64,000 nucleotides of DNA from Pararhizobium mangrovi (GTDB taxonomy: Bacteria; Pseudomonadota; Alphaproteobacteria; Rhizobiales; Rhizobiaceae), in contig NZ_VHLH01000012.1 of the NCBI RefSeq assembly GCF_006516965.1, forward strand, positions 1 through 64,000. Direction: 5' to 3'. Positions 46,795 through 54,270 of the stretch are shown here, one piece after another; the stretch's first letter is position 1; each line of letters opens with the position of its first letter. Below the pieces are notes generated by a model. It was not told where the DNA came from. It was given only the letters and a program-made list of their open reading frames with translations, and searched no databases. The translations under genes and the position numbers were made by a program.

Positions 46795-47083
46795 GCATGG
46801 ATCGATAACGGGGCCGAAGTGCCAGATCCCGTCCTTTCAGGCTTCGGCGAACTGGCGTCGCCCCTGAAAAGGCCGGATAATCCCGCCGAAAGGCTTGCCG
46901 CGGAGCGTTCGTCTCCATATGTCGCGATCTTGCAGTCGTAGACTGTCTCAGCGACAAGGTGGCCGTCGGGTCGGATGTCGCTCACCGCGACGGCGGCAGC
47001 CGCCGGCAAGCCGTCGAAGATATCGACCTGAAAGAACGATGCGTGCGTCGGCAAAGATCCGGCGCGGCAAGCGGAGCGAAACG
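46795..47083. other. Region before the first ABC exporter, with a possible decayed minus-strand frame
   Basis: No gene is supported in these 289 bp. A minus-strand frame (about 47054 back to 46800) has G+C-rich third positions and a protein-like translation (for example QVDIFDGLPAAAAV, YDCKIATYGDE) but lacks an ATG, has only a TTG as a candidate start, and runs on into the 3' end of the MaoC gene. It may be a remnant. The upstream signals of the ABC exporter must also lie here. Confidence 0.3.
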
Positions 47084-48937
47084 ATGTTTTCGTGGTTCGA
47101 GAAGCGTCTGAACCCCTACCCGGCGAAAGAACCGGTACAGCCGCCGGAGGGCTTTCTCGCGTTTTGCTGGTACTATTCGCGCGAGGCCGCACCGTGGCTC
47201 GCGATCATGTCGATCCTTTCGGCGATCATTTCCGCGGGCGAGGTCGTGGTCTTCGGCTTCGTCGGCAACATCGTCGACTGGCTTTCGTCCGCCGACCCGA
47301 ACGGCTTCCTTGCGCGCGAGGGCTGGACGCTCTTCTTCATGGGCTTCGTGGTGCTGATCGCCCTGCCGCTCCTCATGCTTCTGCAGGCCTTCATCATCCA
47401 CCAGACGCTGCTGCCGAACTTCCCGATGATCGCGCGCTGGCGCATGCATCGCTATCTGCTGCGCCACAGCCTCGGCTTCTTCGCCGACGAGTTCGCCGGC
47501 CGCGTGGCGACGAAGGTCATGCAGACCTCGCTCGCCGTGCGCGAATCCGTGATGAAGATCCTCGACATCTTCGTCTATATCGCCGTCTATTTCGTCGCCA
47601 TGATCGTCATGGTGGCGAGCCTCGACTGGCGTCTTGTTCTGCCGCTCGTCGTATGGGTCGCGGCCTATGTCGGGCTGATCGCCTATTTCGTGCCGCGCAT
47701 GAACCACGTGACGCAGCGCCAGGCCGATGCGCGCTCGACGATGACCGGGCGCATCGTCGACAGCTATACCAACATCGCCACCGTCAAGCTTTTCTCCCAC
47801 GCCGGACGTGAGGAGGACTATGCGCGCGACAGCATGGATTCGTTCCTCAAGACCGTCTACGCGCAGATGCGCCTCGTCACGGTCTTCCAGTTCTCGCTCT
47901 ACGCCATCAACTCCGCGCTCGTCTTTGCCGTCGGTGCGCTGGCGATCGGCTTCTGGATGGGCGGCGTCGTCTCTGTCGGCGCCATCGCGGTGGCGATCGG
48001 TCTCGCGCTGCGCATGAACGGCATGTCGCAGTGGATCATGTGGGAGGTTTCCGCCCTCTTCGAGCATCTCGGCATGGTGCATGACGGCCGCGCGATGATG
48101 GCGCGTTCGCACGAGGTGATCGACCTCAAGGAAAGCGATCGGTTGCGCACGCGCCAGGGCGCGATCGCGTACGACCATGTCCGCTTCCATTACGGAAAGG
48201 CGGCAGGCGTCATCGAAGACCTGTCGCTGTCGATCGCGCCAGGCGAGAAGATCGGTCTCGTCGGCCGCTCCGGCGCAGGCAAGACGACGCTGATGAACCT
48301 GCTCCTGCGCTTCTACAACCTCGAGTCCGGCCGCATCCTGATCGACGGGCGCGACATCGCCGACGTCACGCAGGACAGTCTGCGTGCGCATATCGGCGTC
48401 GTCACGCAGGACACGTCCCTCCTCCACCGCTCGATCCGCGACAACGTCGCCTACGGCAAGCCGGACGCCACGGAAGCCGAGATCGTCCATGCGATGGAAC
48501 GGGCCAATGCCATGGAGTTCATCGCCGACCTTGAGGACGTCGAGGGTCGCCGCGGCCTCGACGCCCATGTCGGCGAGCGCGGCGTCAAGCTTTCCGGCGG
48601 GCAACGCCAGCGCATCGCCATCGCGCGCGTCTTTCTGAAGGACGCGCCGATCCTCGTGCTCGACGAGGCAACTTCGGCGCTCGATTCCGAGGTCGAAGCG
48701 GCGATTCAGGAAAACCTCTTCGCCCTGATGGAGGGCAAGACGGTCATCGCCATCGCCCACCGCCTGTCGACGATCGCCGAACTCGACCGCCTCGTGGTGC
48801 TCGACCACGGCGAGATCGTCGAGATCGGCACCCACGACGAACTCGTCGAACGCGGCGGGCTCTATGCCGACCTCTGGGCACGCCAGTCCGGCGGCTTCCT
48901 GCAGGAGGAAACAGCCGAGAGCGCCGTCGCGGAGTGA
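47084..48937 (+). CDS. ABC exporter, fused permease and ATPase (first copy)
   Basis: A 617-residue half-transporter. The N-terminal six-helix ABC exporter domain occupies about residues 40-325, and the ATPase has Walker A GRSGAGKTT, signature KLSGGQRQRIAIAR, Walker B ILVLDEATSALDS and switch AHRLST. Such proteins dimerise to export drugs, lipids or peptides. ATG 47084 has CGGAGCG eight bases upstream. The second exporter at 50.9 kb is closely related (for example LSIAPGEKIGLVGRSGAGKT against LTIAPGERVGIVGRSGAGKS), so the two could form a heterodimer or be recent duplicates. Substrate unknown. Confidence 0.93.
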   Translation: MFSWFEKRLNPYPAKEPVQPPEGFLAFCWYYSREAAPWLAIMSILSAIISAGEVVVFGFVGNIVDWLSSADPNGFLAREGWTLFFMGFVVLIALPLLMLLQAFIIHQTLLPNFPMIARWRMHRYLLRHSLGFFADEFAGRVATKVMQTSLAVRESVMKILDIFVYIAVYFVAMIVMVASLDWRLVLPLVVWVAAYVGLIAYFVPRMNHVTQRQADARSTMTGRIVDSYTNIATVKLFSHAGREEDYARDSMDSFLKTVYAQMRLVTVFQFSLYAINSALVFAVGALAIGFWMGGVVSVGAIAVAIGLALRMNGMSQWIMWEVSALFEHLGMVHDGRAMMARSHEVIDLKESDRLRTRQGAIAYDHVRFHYGKAAGVIEDLSLSIAPGEKIGLVGRSGAGKTTLMNLLLRFYNLESGRILIDGRDIADVTQDSLRAHIGVVTQDTSLLHRSIRDNVAYGKPDATEAEIVHAMERANAMEFIADLEDVEGRRGLDAHVGERGVKLSGGQRQRIAIARVFLKDAPILVLDEATSALDSEVEAAIQENLFALMEGKTVIAIAHRLSTIAELDRLVVLDHGEIVEIGTHDELVERGGLYADLWARQSGGFLQEETAESAVAE

Positions 48938-48992
48938 TCCGCCCTGTCGCGGACACTCCAGCATGCTGCCCACCGTTCGAAGTCGGGACGGT

Positions 48993-49448
48993 CTATTCGG
49001 TTTCGGTAAGCCGAGCCAGGAGCTCCGCCGCATCGGCGAGCCGCGCCCGCTCGTCCGCATCGAGACGTTCGCCGAGCGCTCGGACCAGCCAGTCCTGCCG
49101 CGCGCTTCTGGCGGCGGCCAGCCATTCCCGGCAGGCGGGCGTCAGTGCGAGAAGGGTCTGCCGTCCGTCGTCGGGATCCGGCTCGCTCGAAACGAGGCCT
49201 GCCGCCTGAAGGCTTGCGGCGGTCGCGCCCATTGATTGCGGGCGCACCCCCTCCCTGCGGGCAAGCGCGGAGACGGTCGCCGCCCCTTCGCGCTCGAGAT
49301 GAAGCAACACGGATTTCTGCGACCAGCTCAGGTCGCCCTGCCCGTCCTGTGCGCGAAAACGGCGCCGCAGCTGGCCGATCACCGTGCGCAACCGCCCGGC
49401 GAGTGCTGCCGTCGCTTCCGCTGCCTCTGAAGCCTCTTGCCCTTGCAT
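48993..49448 (-). CDS. MarR family transcriptional regulator
   Basis: A 151-residue winged-helix regulator. The core includes LSWSQKSVLLHLEREGAATVSALARREGV (helix-turn-helix start), RPQSMGATAASLQAAGLVSSEPDPDDGRQ (recognition helix and wing, with the DxR-type DDGR motif) and ALTPACREWL. It is divergent from the MFS transporter gene, the usual arrangement for a MarR repressor controlling an efflux pump. A palindrome GTAAAGTTTAC in the intergenic region overlaps its own candidate promoter. Confidence 0.93.
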   Translation of the reverse strand: MQGQEASEAAEATAALAGRLRTVIGQLRRRFRAQDGQGDLSWSQKSVLLHLEREGAATVSALARREGVRPQSMGATAASLQAAGLVSSEPDPDDGRQTLLALTPACREWLAAARSARQDWLVRALGERLDADERARLADAAELLARLTETE

Positions 49449-49454
49449 CCTGCC

Positions 49455-49483
49455 AATCTATATGTATGAAGGAAGACTGTAAA
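49455..49483 (-). promoter_or_regulatory. Candidate marR promoter
   Basis: On the minus strand TTTACA (49483-49478) is followed after 17 bases by TAGATT (49460-49455), matching five and four of six consensus bases. The -35 box overlaps the palindrome at 49479-49489, so a regulator bound there would block it. The gap to the ATG is short, giving a leader of only about 0-6 nt, so the transcript may be nearly leaderless if this is real. Confidence 0.35.
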
Positions 49484-49489
49484 GTTTAC
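49479..49489. promoter_or_regulatory. Probable MarR operator palindrome
   Basis: GTAAA-G-TTTAC is a perfect 5-bp inverted repeat around one base in the 118-bp region between marR and the MFS gene. MarR proteins bind such A+T-rich palindromes of 16-20 bp overlapping promoters; this core is shorter, so flanking bases must contribute. The position is what makes it likely. Confidence 0.45.
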
Positions 49490-49566
49490 CTTTCAAGTGC
49501 GACGACCCCTTACCGGCGCTTGCGTGTGCCGGCCGTTTCGGGCCGCCAGAAACGCGTGCGCCCCCG

Positions 49567-50841
49567 ATGACCTTGCATTCCACCTCTCGCAAATCCTTGC
49601 AATCGCACGTCCACCGCTGGCTCGACGAGACCTTCCTGGCGCTGAAGACCCGGAACTTCCGCCTGTTCTTCATCGGCCAGACGATCTCCAACACCGGCAA
49701 CTGGCTGACGCGCGTCGCCCTCATCCTGCTCGTCCTCAAGCTGACGGGCAGCGGCTTTGCCGTCGGCATCGTGACGGCGTGCGAGTTCCTGCCGCTGCTT
49801 CTGCTTTCGGCGGCCGCCGGCGCGATGGCCGACAGCGTCGACAAGCGCAAGATGCTGCTCGTCACCCAAGCGCTGGAGATGGTCCAGTCGCTCGCACTGG
49901 CGCTCGTTGCGTTCCTTCCGAACCCGCCGCTCTACGCGCTCTATCTCCTCGCCCTTCTCGGCGGCATCCTGCTTGCGGCCGACAATCCGCTGCGCCGCTC
50001 CTTCGTCACCGAGATGGTGCCTGCAGAGGCGATCCCGAACGCCGTCGTGCTCTACAGCACCATCGTCAACCTTTCGCGTGTCTTCGGCCCGACACTCGCC
50101 GGCCTCTTCATTACGCTCTTCGGCTACGGGCCGGCCTTCGCGATCGACGCGGCGAGCTACATCGCCGTCATCGCCTGCCTCTTCGCCATGCGTCCGGGCG
50201 ACCTCTTCCGGGAGGCGAGCACCGGCCGCAAGCCGAAGGCCGTACGCGCCGGGCTCGCCTATGTACGCACGCAGCGCCGGCTCTGGTCGAGCCTGGCGAT
50301 GATGCTGGCGATCGGCATCTTCGCCTACAATCTGAACGTCACCCTGCCGCTCTTCGTCCACCGCACGCTGAACGGATCGGACGCGACTTTCACGATTCTC
50401 TATTCGCTCTTCAGCGCCGGGTCTCTGATCGGCGGGCTCGTCGTTGCAAACCGCTCGCTCGTCGCCATTCGCCACATACTCGCCGCCGCCTGCGGAATGG
50501 GCGTCTCGCTCGTCACCTTTTCCTTCACCTCCGACGTGGTTACAGCGGCGATCGTCATGTTCCTCTCCGGCATGGTCACGATCGTCTACATGACGTCGAC
50601 CACTGCCATCATTCAGGTCGAGGCGCGCCGCGACATGCACGGCCGGGTTCTCGCGCTCCAGGCCGTCGTCATGGGCGCCTCGCGCGTCGTCGGCGGACCG
50701 GCACTCGGTACGCTATCCGACATGGCGGGCGCGCGGATCCCCTTCGTCGTCGGCGGGATCGCCTGTCTCGTCGCTGCAGTCTTCGGTTTCCTCGTCAATC
50801 GCCGGTTTGCCGATACCGCCGATTGCTCCGACCGGGCGTGA
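49567..50841 (+). CDS. MFS efflux transporter (EntS-like, MFS_3)
   Basis: A 424-residue major facilitator with about 12 helices. It has the EntS/MFS_3 family start LKTRNFRLFFIGQTISNTGNWLTRVAL, the loop 2-3 variant SAAAGAMADSVDKRKMLL of motif A, PLRRSFVTEMVPAEAIPNAV and the central loop around RPGDLF. These transporters export siderophores or drugs. ATG 49567 is the only strong candidate. The gene is divergent from marR and followed 16 bp later by the second ABC exporter, so the MFS and ABC genes are probably one transcript. Confidence 0.9.
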   Translation: MTLHSTSRKSLQSHVHRWLDETFLALKTRNFRLFFIGQTISNTGNWLTRVALILLVLKLTGSGFAVGIVTACEFLPLLLLSAAAGAMADSVDKRKMLLVTQALEMVQSLALALVAFLPNPPLYALYLLALLGGILLAADNPLRRSFVTEMVPAEAIPNAVVLYSTIVNLSRVFGPTLAGLFITLFGYGPAFAIDAASYIAVIACLFAMRPGDLFREASTGRKPKAVRAGLAYVRTQRRLWSSLAMMLAIGIFAYNLNVTLPLFVHRTLNGSDATFTILYSLFSAGSLIGGLVVANRSLVAIRHILAAACGMGVSLVTFSFTSDVVTAAIVMFLSGMVTIVYMTSTTAIIQVEARRDMHGRVLALQAVVMGASRVVGGPALGTLSDMAGARIPFVVGGIACLVAAVFGFLVNRRFADTADCSDRA

Positions 50842-50857
50842 ACCTATATTGGCACCC

Positions 50858-52726
50858 ATGATTTTCAGATCCGTTTTCCGACGCTTCGAAACCTGGATCG
50901 ACCCGTTCGCCCGCAAGGGCGACCTCAAGCCGCCGGATACGGCGCTGAAGTTTCTCTGGTTCTACGTCTCGCAGGCGAAGCTTCCCTTCCTGCTGATGCT
51001 GATCATCGGCGGGCTCGTCGCCCTCCTCGAAGCCGCGCTCTTCTACTTCGTCGGTCGTCTGGTCGACGTGCTCGATACTGCCGACAAGGCCGCCGGCTGG
51101 CACGGTCTCCTCGCCGGGCACGCACTCGAACTCGCAGCCATGCTCTTCGTCGTCTCGATCGGCCGCTTCCTCGTCACGGCGGCGGCAGCTCTCGTCGAGG
51201 AACAGACGATCGTGCCGGGTTTCTACAACCTCGTGCGCTGGCAGGCCTACGCGCATGTCGCCCGCCAGAGCCTTTCCTTCTTCCAGAACGATTTCGCCGG
51301 GCGCATCGTCACCAAGGTCTGGCAGGCCGGCCAGGCGACCGGCGACTTCATGACGTCGCTGCTGCAGGTCGCGTGGTTCATCCTGATCTACGCCGTCACG
51401 ACGATCGCGCTGATCGCCCAGCTCGACTGGCGGCTCGCCGGCATCGTCGTCGTCTGGATCGCCTGTTTCGCCGTGCTCGCGCGCCTCTTCGTCCCGCGCA
51501 TCCGCCGCTATGCCAAGGCGACGGCCGAAGCCTCCTCGATGCTGAACGGCCGCCTCGTCGACAGCTATTCCAACGCCCAGACGCTCAAGCTCTACGGCCG
51601 CGCCGAGGACAACGACGCCTATATCCGCCAAGGATTTGCGCGCTTTCTGGGCGCGATCCTGCCGTTCACCCGCAGCCTGACGGGCGTGCGGGCCTCGCTC
51701 GCCTTCCTCTCCGGCATCATGATGTCGGCGATCGGCGTCTTCTCGATCGACCTGTGGCTTTCCGGAGCGATCACCACCGGCGCCGTCGCCTTCACGATGG
51801 CGCTCGTGCTGCGGCTCAACATGCTCTTTGGCCGCATGATGGCGCAGCTGAACGGCCTGATGCGTAATTTCGGCACCATCCAGAACTCGATGGACCTCAT
51901 CTCCAGGCCGATCGGGCTCGTCGACCCGCCGGATGCGCACCAACTCGCCGTTCAGGGTGCAGGCATTCGCTTCGAGGCGATCGCCTTCCACTACGGCAGG
52001 GAAAGCGGCGTCATCGACGACCTGTCGCTGACGATCGCGCCCGGAGAGCGGGTCGGCATCGTCGGGCGTTCGGGAGCGGGCAAGTCGACGCTCGTCAACC
52101 TGCTTTTGCGTTTCTACGACCTCGAAGGCGGCCGGATCCTCATCGACGGGCAGGACATCGCCGAAGTGACGCAGGAATCACTGCGCGCGTCCGTCGGCAT
52201 GGTCACGCAGGACAGCGCACTCCTCCACCGCTCGATCCGCGACAATATCCGCTTCGGTCGCCCGGGCGCCGATGACGAAGCGCTGGCTGCCGCCGCGCGC
52301 CGGGCCGAAGCCTGGTCGTTCATCGAGACGGTCGAGGACCAGAACGGCAGGCTCGGCCTCGACGCCCATGTCGGCGAACGCGGCGTCAAGCTTTCCGGCG
52401 GCCAGCGCCAGCGCATCGCCATTGCGCGCGTCATGCTGAAGGATGCGCCGATCCTCGTGCTCGACGAGGCGACTTCGGCGCTTGATTCGGAAGTGGAAGC
52501 GGTGATCCAGGAAAATCTCGGTACGCTGATGGAAGGCAAGACGGTGATCGCGATCGCCCATCGCCTTTCCACGATCGCAGAGCTCGACCGGCTCATCGTC
52601 ATGGACGAAGGCCGTATCGTCGAGACCGGCACGCACGACGAACTCGTCGCCACGGGCGGCCTCTACGCGGATCTTTGGCGACGCCAGTCGGGCGGCTTTA
52701 TCGCTGGCGACATCGCGGCGGAATGA
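50858..52726 (+). CDS. ABC exporter, fused permease and ATPase (second copy)
   Basis: A 622-residue half-transporter closely related to the one at 47.1 kb. Six membrane helices occupy about 40-330; the ATPase has Walker A GRSGAGKST, signature KLSGGQRQRIAIAR, Walker B ILVLDEATSALDS and AHRLST. Both copies share the unusual WFYVSQAKLPF / WYYSREAAPW start and the VDSYSNAQTLKL / VDSYTNIATVKL coupling-helix region. ATG 50858 lies 16 bp after the MFS stop. Together the two exporters bracket marR and the MFS gene. Confidence 0.93.
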   Translation: MIFRSVFRRFETWIDPFARKGDLKPPDTALKFLWFYVSQAKLPFLLMLIIGGLVALLEAALFYFVGRLVDVLDTADKAAGWHGLLAGHALELAAMLFVVSIGRFLVTAAAALVEEQTIVPGFYNLVRWQAYAHVARQSLSFFQNDFAGRIVTKVWQAGQATGDFMTSLLQVAWFILIYAVTTIALIAQLDWRLAGIVVVWIACFAVLARLFVPRIRRYAKATAEASSMLNGRLVDSYSNAQTLKLYGRAEDNDAYIRQGFARFLGAILPFTRSLTGVRASLAFLSGIMMSAIGVFSIDLWLSGAITTGAVAFTMALVLRLNMLFGRMMAQLNGLMRNFGTIQNSMDLISRPIGLVDPPDAHQLAVQGAGIRFEAIAFHYGRESGVIDDLSLTIAPGERVGIVGRSGAGKSTLVNLLLRFYDLEGGRILIDGQDIAEVTQESLRASVGMVTQDSALLHRSIRDNIRFGRPGADDEALAAAARRAEAWSFIETVEDQNGRLGLDAHVGERGVKLSGGQRQRIAIARVMLKDAPILVLDEATSALDSEVEAVIQENLGTLMEGKTVIAIAHRLSTIAELDRLIVMDEGRIVETGTHDELVATGGLYADLWRRQSGGFIAGDIAAE

Positions 52727-52727
52727 T

Positions 52728-52793
52728 CGGAGCGTTCGCTCCGCCATATCATGACGGCGCGCCGGATGCGGGTTACCGCTCCGGCGCGCCGTC
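52728..52793. terminator. Two stacked hairpins in the convergent gap
   Basis: The 81-bp gap between the ABC exporter (plus) and the glycine-rich gene (minus) is mostly hairpin: CGGAGCG/CGCTCCG at 52728-52743 (2-nt loop), then a 14-bp perfect arm pair GACGGCGCGCCGGA/TCCGGCGCGCCGTC at 52753-52766 and 52780-52793, extended inside by GCGG/CCGC. No T-runs follow on either strand. They probably separate the two converging transcripts. Confidence 0.55.
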
Positions 52794-52807
52794 CGTTCGA
52801 CGAAGTG

Positions 52808-53605
52808 CTATCGAAGCGACTTCAGGACCTTGCAAAACTTGGCCATGTCGTAGCTGTATCCGCCCGACGAGGCCGAAAGCAGATCGCGGCACTGCTGGCG
52901 GATCTGGAATTGCTGCGTGTCGCTCATCTGGGCGTAGGTCTGACTGACGCGCTGCTGGCGGCCGGTCATCGCGGTGCCGCCGTTCGAGCCGTCGTCCACG
53001 CCGCTGGAACCGCCGTTCGAAGCGCTTCCGTTCGTGCCATTCCCGCCGCCGATCGATACGCCGGTACCAACGTCTGCACCATCATCGCCGCCGATCGAGG
53101 CGCCCACACCGGCATCGACACCGCTGCCACCGCCGATCGAAGCACCGGCACCGGCATTGACCCCGTTCGAACCGCCGACGGACACGCCCGCTCCGGCATC
53201 GACACCACTGCCGCCGCCGACGGAAGCACCCGCGCCGGCATCGACCCCGTTCGAGCCGCCGACGGACGCCCCTGCCCCGGCGTCGACACCGCCGCCGCCG
53301 CTGCCGCCGACTGAGGCGCCGGCACCGGCATCAGCCCCATCGGAACCGCCGACCGAAGCGCCCGCCCCGGCATGGGTACCGCTCGAACCGCCGACGGAGG
53401 CGCCGGCCCCGGCATCGACACCGTTGGAGCCGCCCACGGACGCACCGACGCCGGCGCCGACACCCCCGTCACTCGTCTTTCCGCCTGAAACACCGGCACT
53501 GACACCGCCAACCGAAACACCGAGAGCGAAGCTCGGCGTGATGAGCGCGATCGTCGCGGCAGCCGTCGCCGCGGCAAGCAGATTTCTTGTCTTGAAATTT
53601 TTCAT
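52808..53605 (-). CDS. Secreted glycine-rich tandem-repeat protein, unknown function
   Basis: A 265-residue protein with three parts. Residues 1-28 are a signal peptide (MKNFKTRNLLAAATAAATIA...FALG). Residues 49-190 are ten tandem copies of a 14-residue unit, consensus VDAGAGASVGGSNG, one copy extended by two glycines. Residues 215-265 form a non-repeat tail with two cysteines (Cys239 and Cys258) that could make a disulfide (FQIRQQCRDLL and YDMAKFCKVLKSL). Gly, Ala, Ser and Val dominate the repeats, and alternating small residues could form a beta-solenoid or a flexible stalk. AGGAAAAG precedes ATG 53605. I do not recognise the family beyond 'glycine-rich repeat protein'. It is flanked by an A+T-rich stretch and by exporter genes, but nothing shows they work together. 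Confidence 0.75.
   Translation of the reverse strand: MKNFKTRNLLAAATAAATIALITPSFALGVSVGGVSAGVSGGKTSDGGVGAGVGASVGGSNGVDAGAGASVGGSSGTHAGAGASVGGSDGADAGAGASVGGSGGGGVDAGAGASVGGSNGVDAGAGASVGGGSGVDAGAGVSVGGSNGVNAGAGASIGGGSGVDAGVGASIGGDDGADVGTGVSIGGGNGTNGSASNGGSSGVDDGSNGGTAMTGRQQRVSQTYAQMSDTQQFQIRQQCRDLLSASSGGYSYDMAKFCKVLKSLR
53036..53461 (-). repeat. Ten 42-bp coding tandem repeats
   Basis: The DNA of the glycine-rich gene is a tandem array of ten 42-bp units (one 48 bp), each coding for 14 residues. Neighbouring units are similar but not identical (for example SNG, SSG, SDG and GSG ends), so the array is expected to vary in copy number by slippage or recombination between strains. Confidence 0.85.
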
Positions 53606-54270
53606 TTTCTTTTCCTATTGCCTCTCCATGACTTGACATCAACGGCAACGGAGAAAAATAGGTTGCTCGCAAACACGAGAAGAATACGTACTGAGTTAAT
53701 TGTTTTTCTGTATTTCTATTTTTGATACACGTATTCATTAATGTTCTATATATTGAAATAGAGAGATTTACCGTTGCTCATACCGGTAAAATACATGCAG
53801 CGCAACATAACCATAGCGGAATATATAGATCTACGCTTTGCGCAGATCACGATGATCATTGGCATGGCGTGGATCTTGTGCCCCATCACAATTCGTATCG
53901 AGGCTTCATGCAGGAGGCTCGTCGCCTACGATCATGACGAAAATGAACGCGTAGCTCCGCCAGATCGGTACAAGTCTCTGGACAAAAAGGCTTTTATGTA
54001 AAACCGCGGTCTCGTTCGAGCAAACTCCGAGCCGTCGGACACCCATGTGACGGCCAGGCCACCGACCATTGAATGGCACTGATGCCCACATCGGCAGACC
54101 AACCGCGCACACGCGGGGGCGGCGACGCCGTCTTCTCACGGAACGTGACAGGCTGATTCCCAGAGTTGTCTGTTGTTCAGGAACATTCCGGGCAAGGTCC
54201 CCTTACATTGCGGTGCACATGCATGGGGCGGGATCCGTCCCGTCTCGCTCAAGGCTGTGGGGTTTTTACA
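53606..54270. other. A+T-rich non-coding stretch before ndvA
   Basis: This 665-bp interval is the longest without a supported gene. Its first 400 bp (to about 54000) are much richer in A+T than the rest of the window. It contains an 8-bp inverted repeat GAATACGT/ACGTATTC (53682-53689 and 53729-53736), an 11-bp palindrome CCATTGAATGG near 54067-54077, and two overlapping plus-strand open frames of 71 and 75 codons (53722-53937 and 53774-54001) with unusual codons and no recognisable similarity. It must hold promoters for the glycine-rich gene and ndvA. I cannot assign it further. Confidence 0.45.

Noticed and set aside
52808-53605. CRISPR-like array
   Set aside because: The 42-bp units are contiguous, codon-phased and encode a 14-residue repeat; there are no unique spacers.
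53722-54001. Two overlapping short genes in the A+T-rich region
   Set aside because: They overlap in different frames, lack strong ribosome binding sites and have no recognisable domain, so I describe the region instead of calling a gene.
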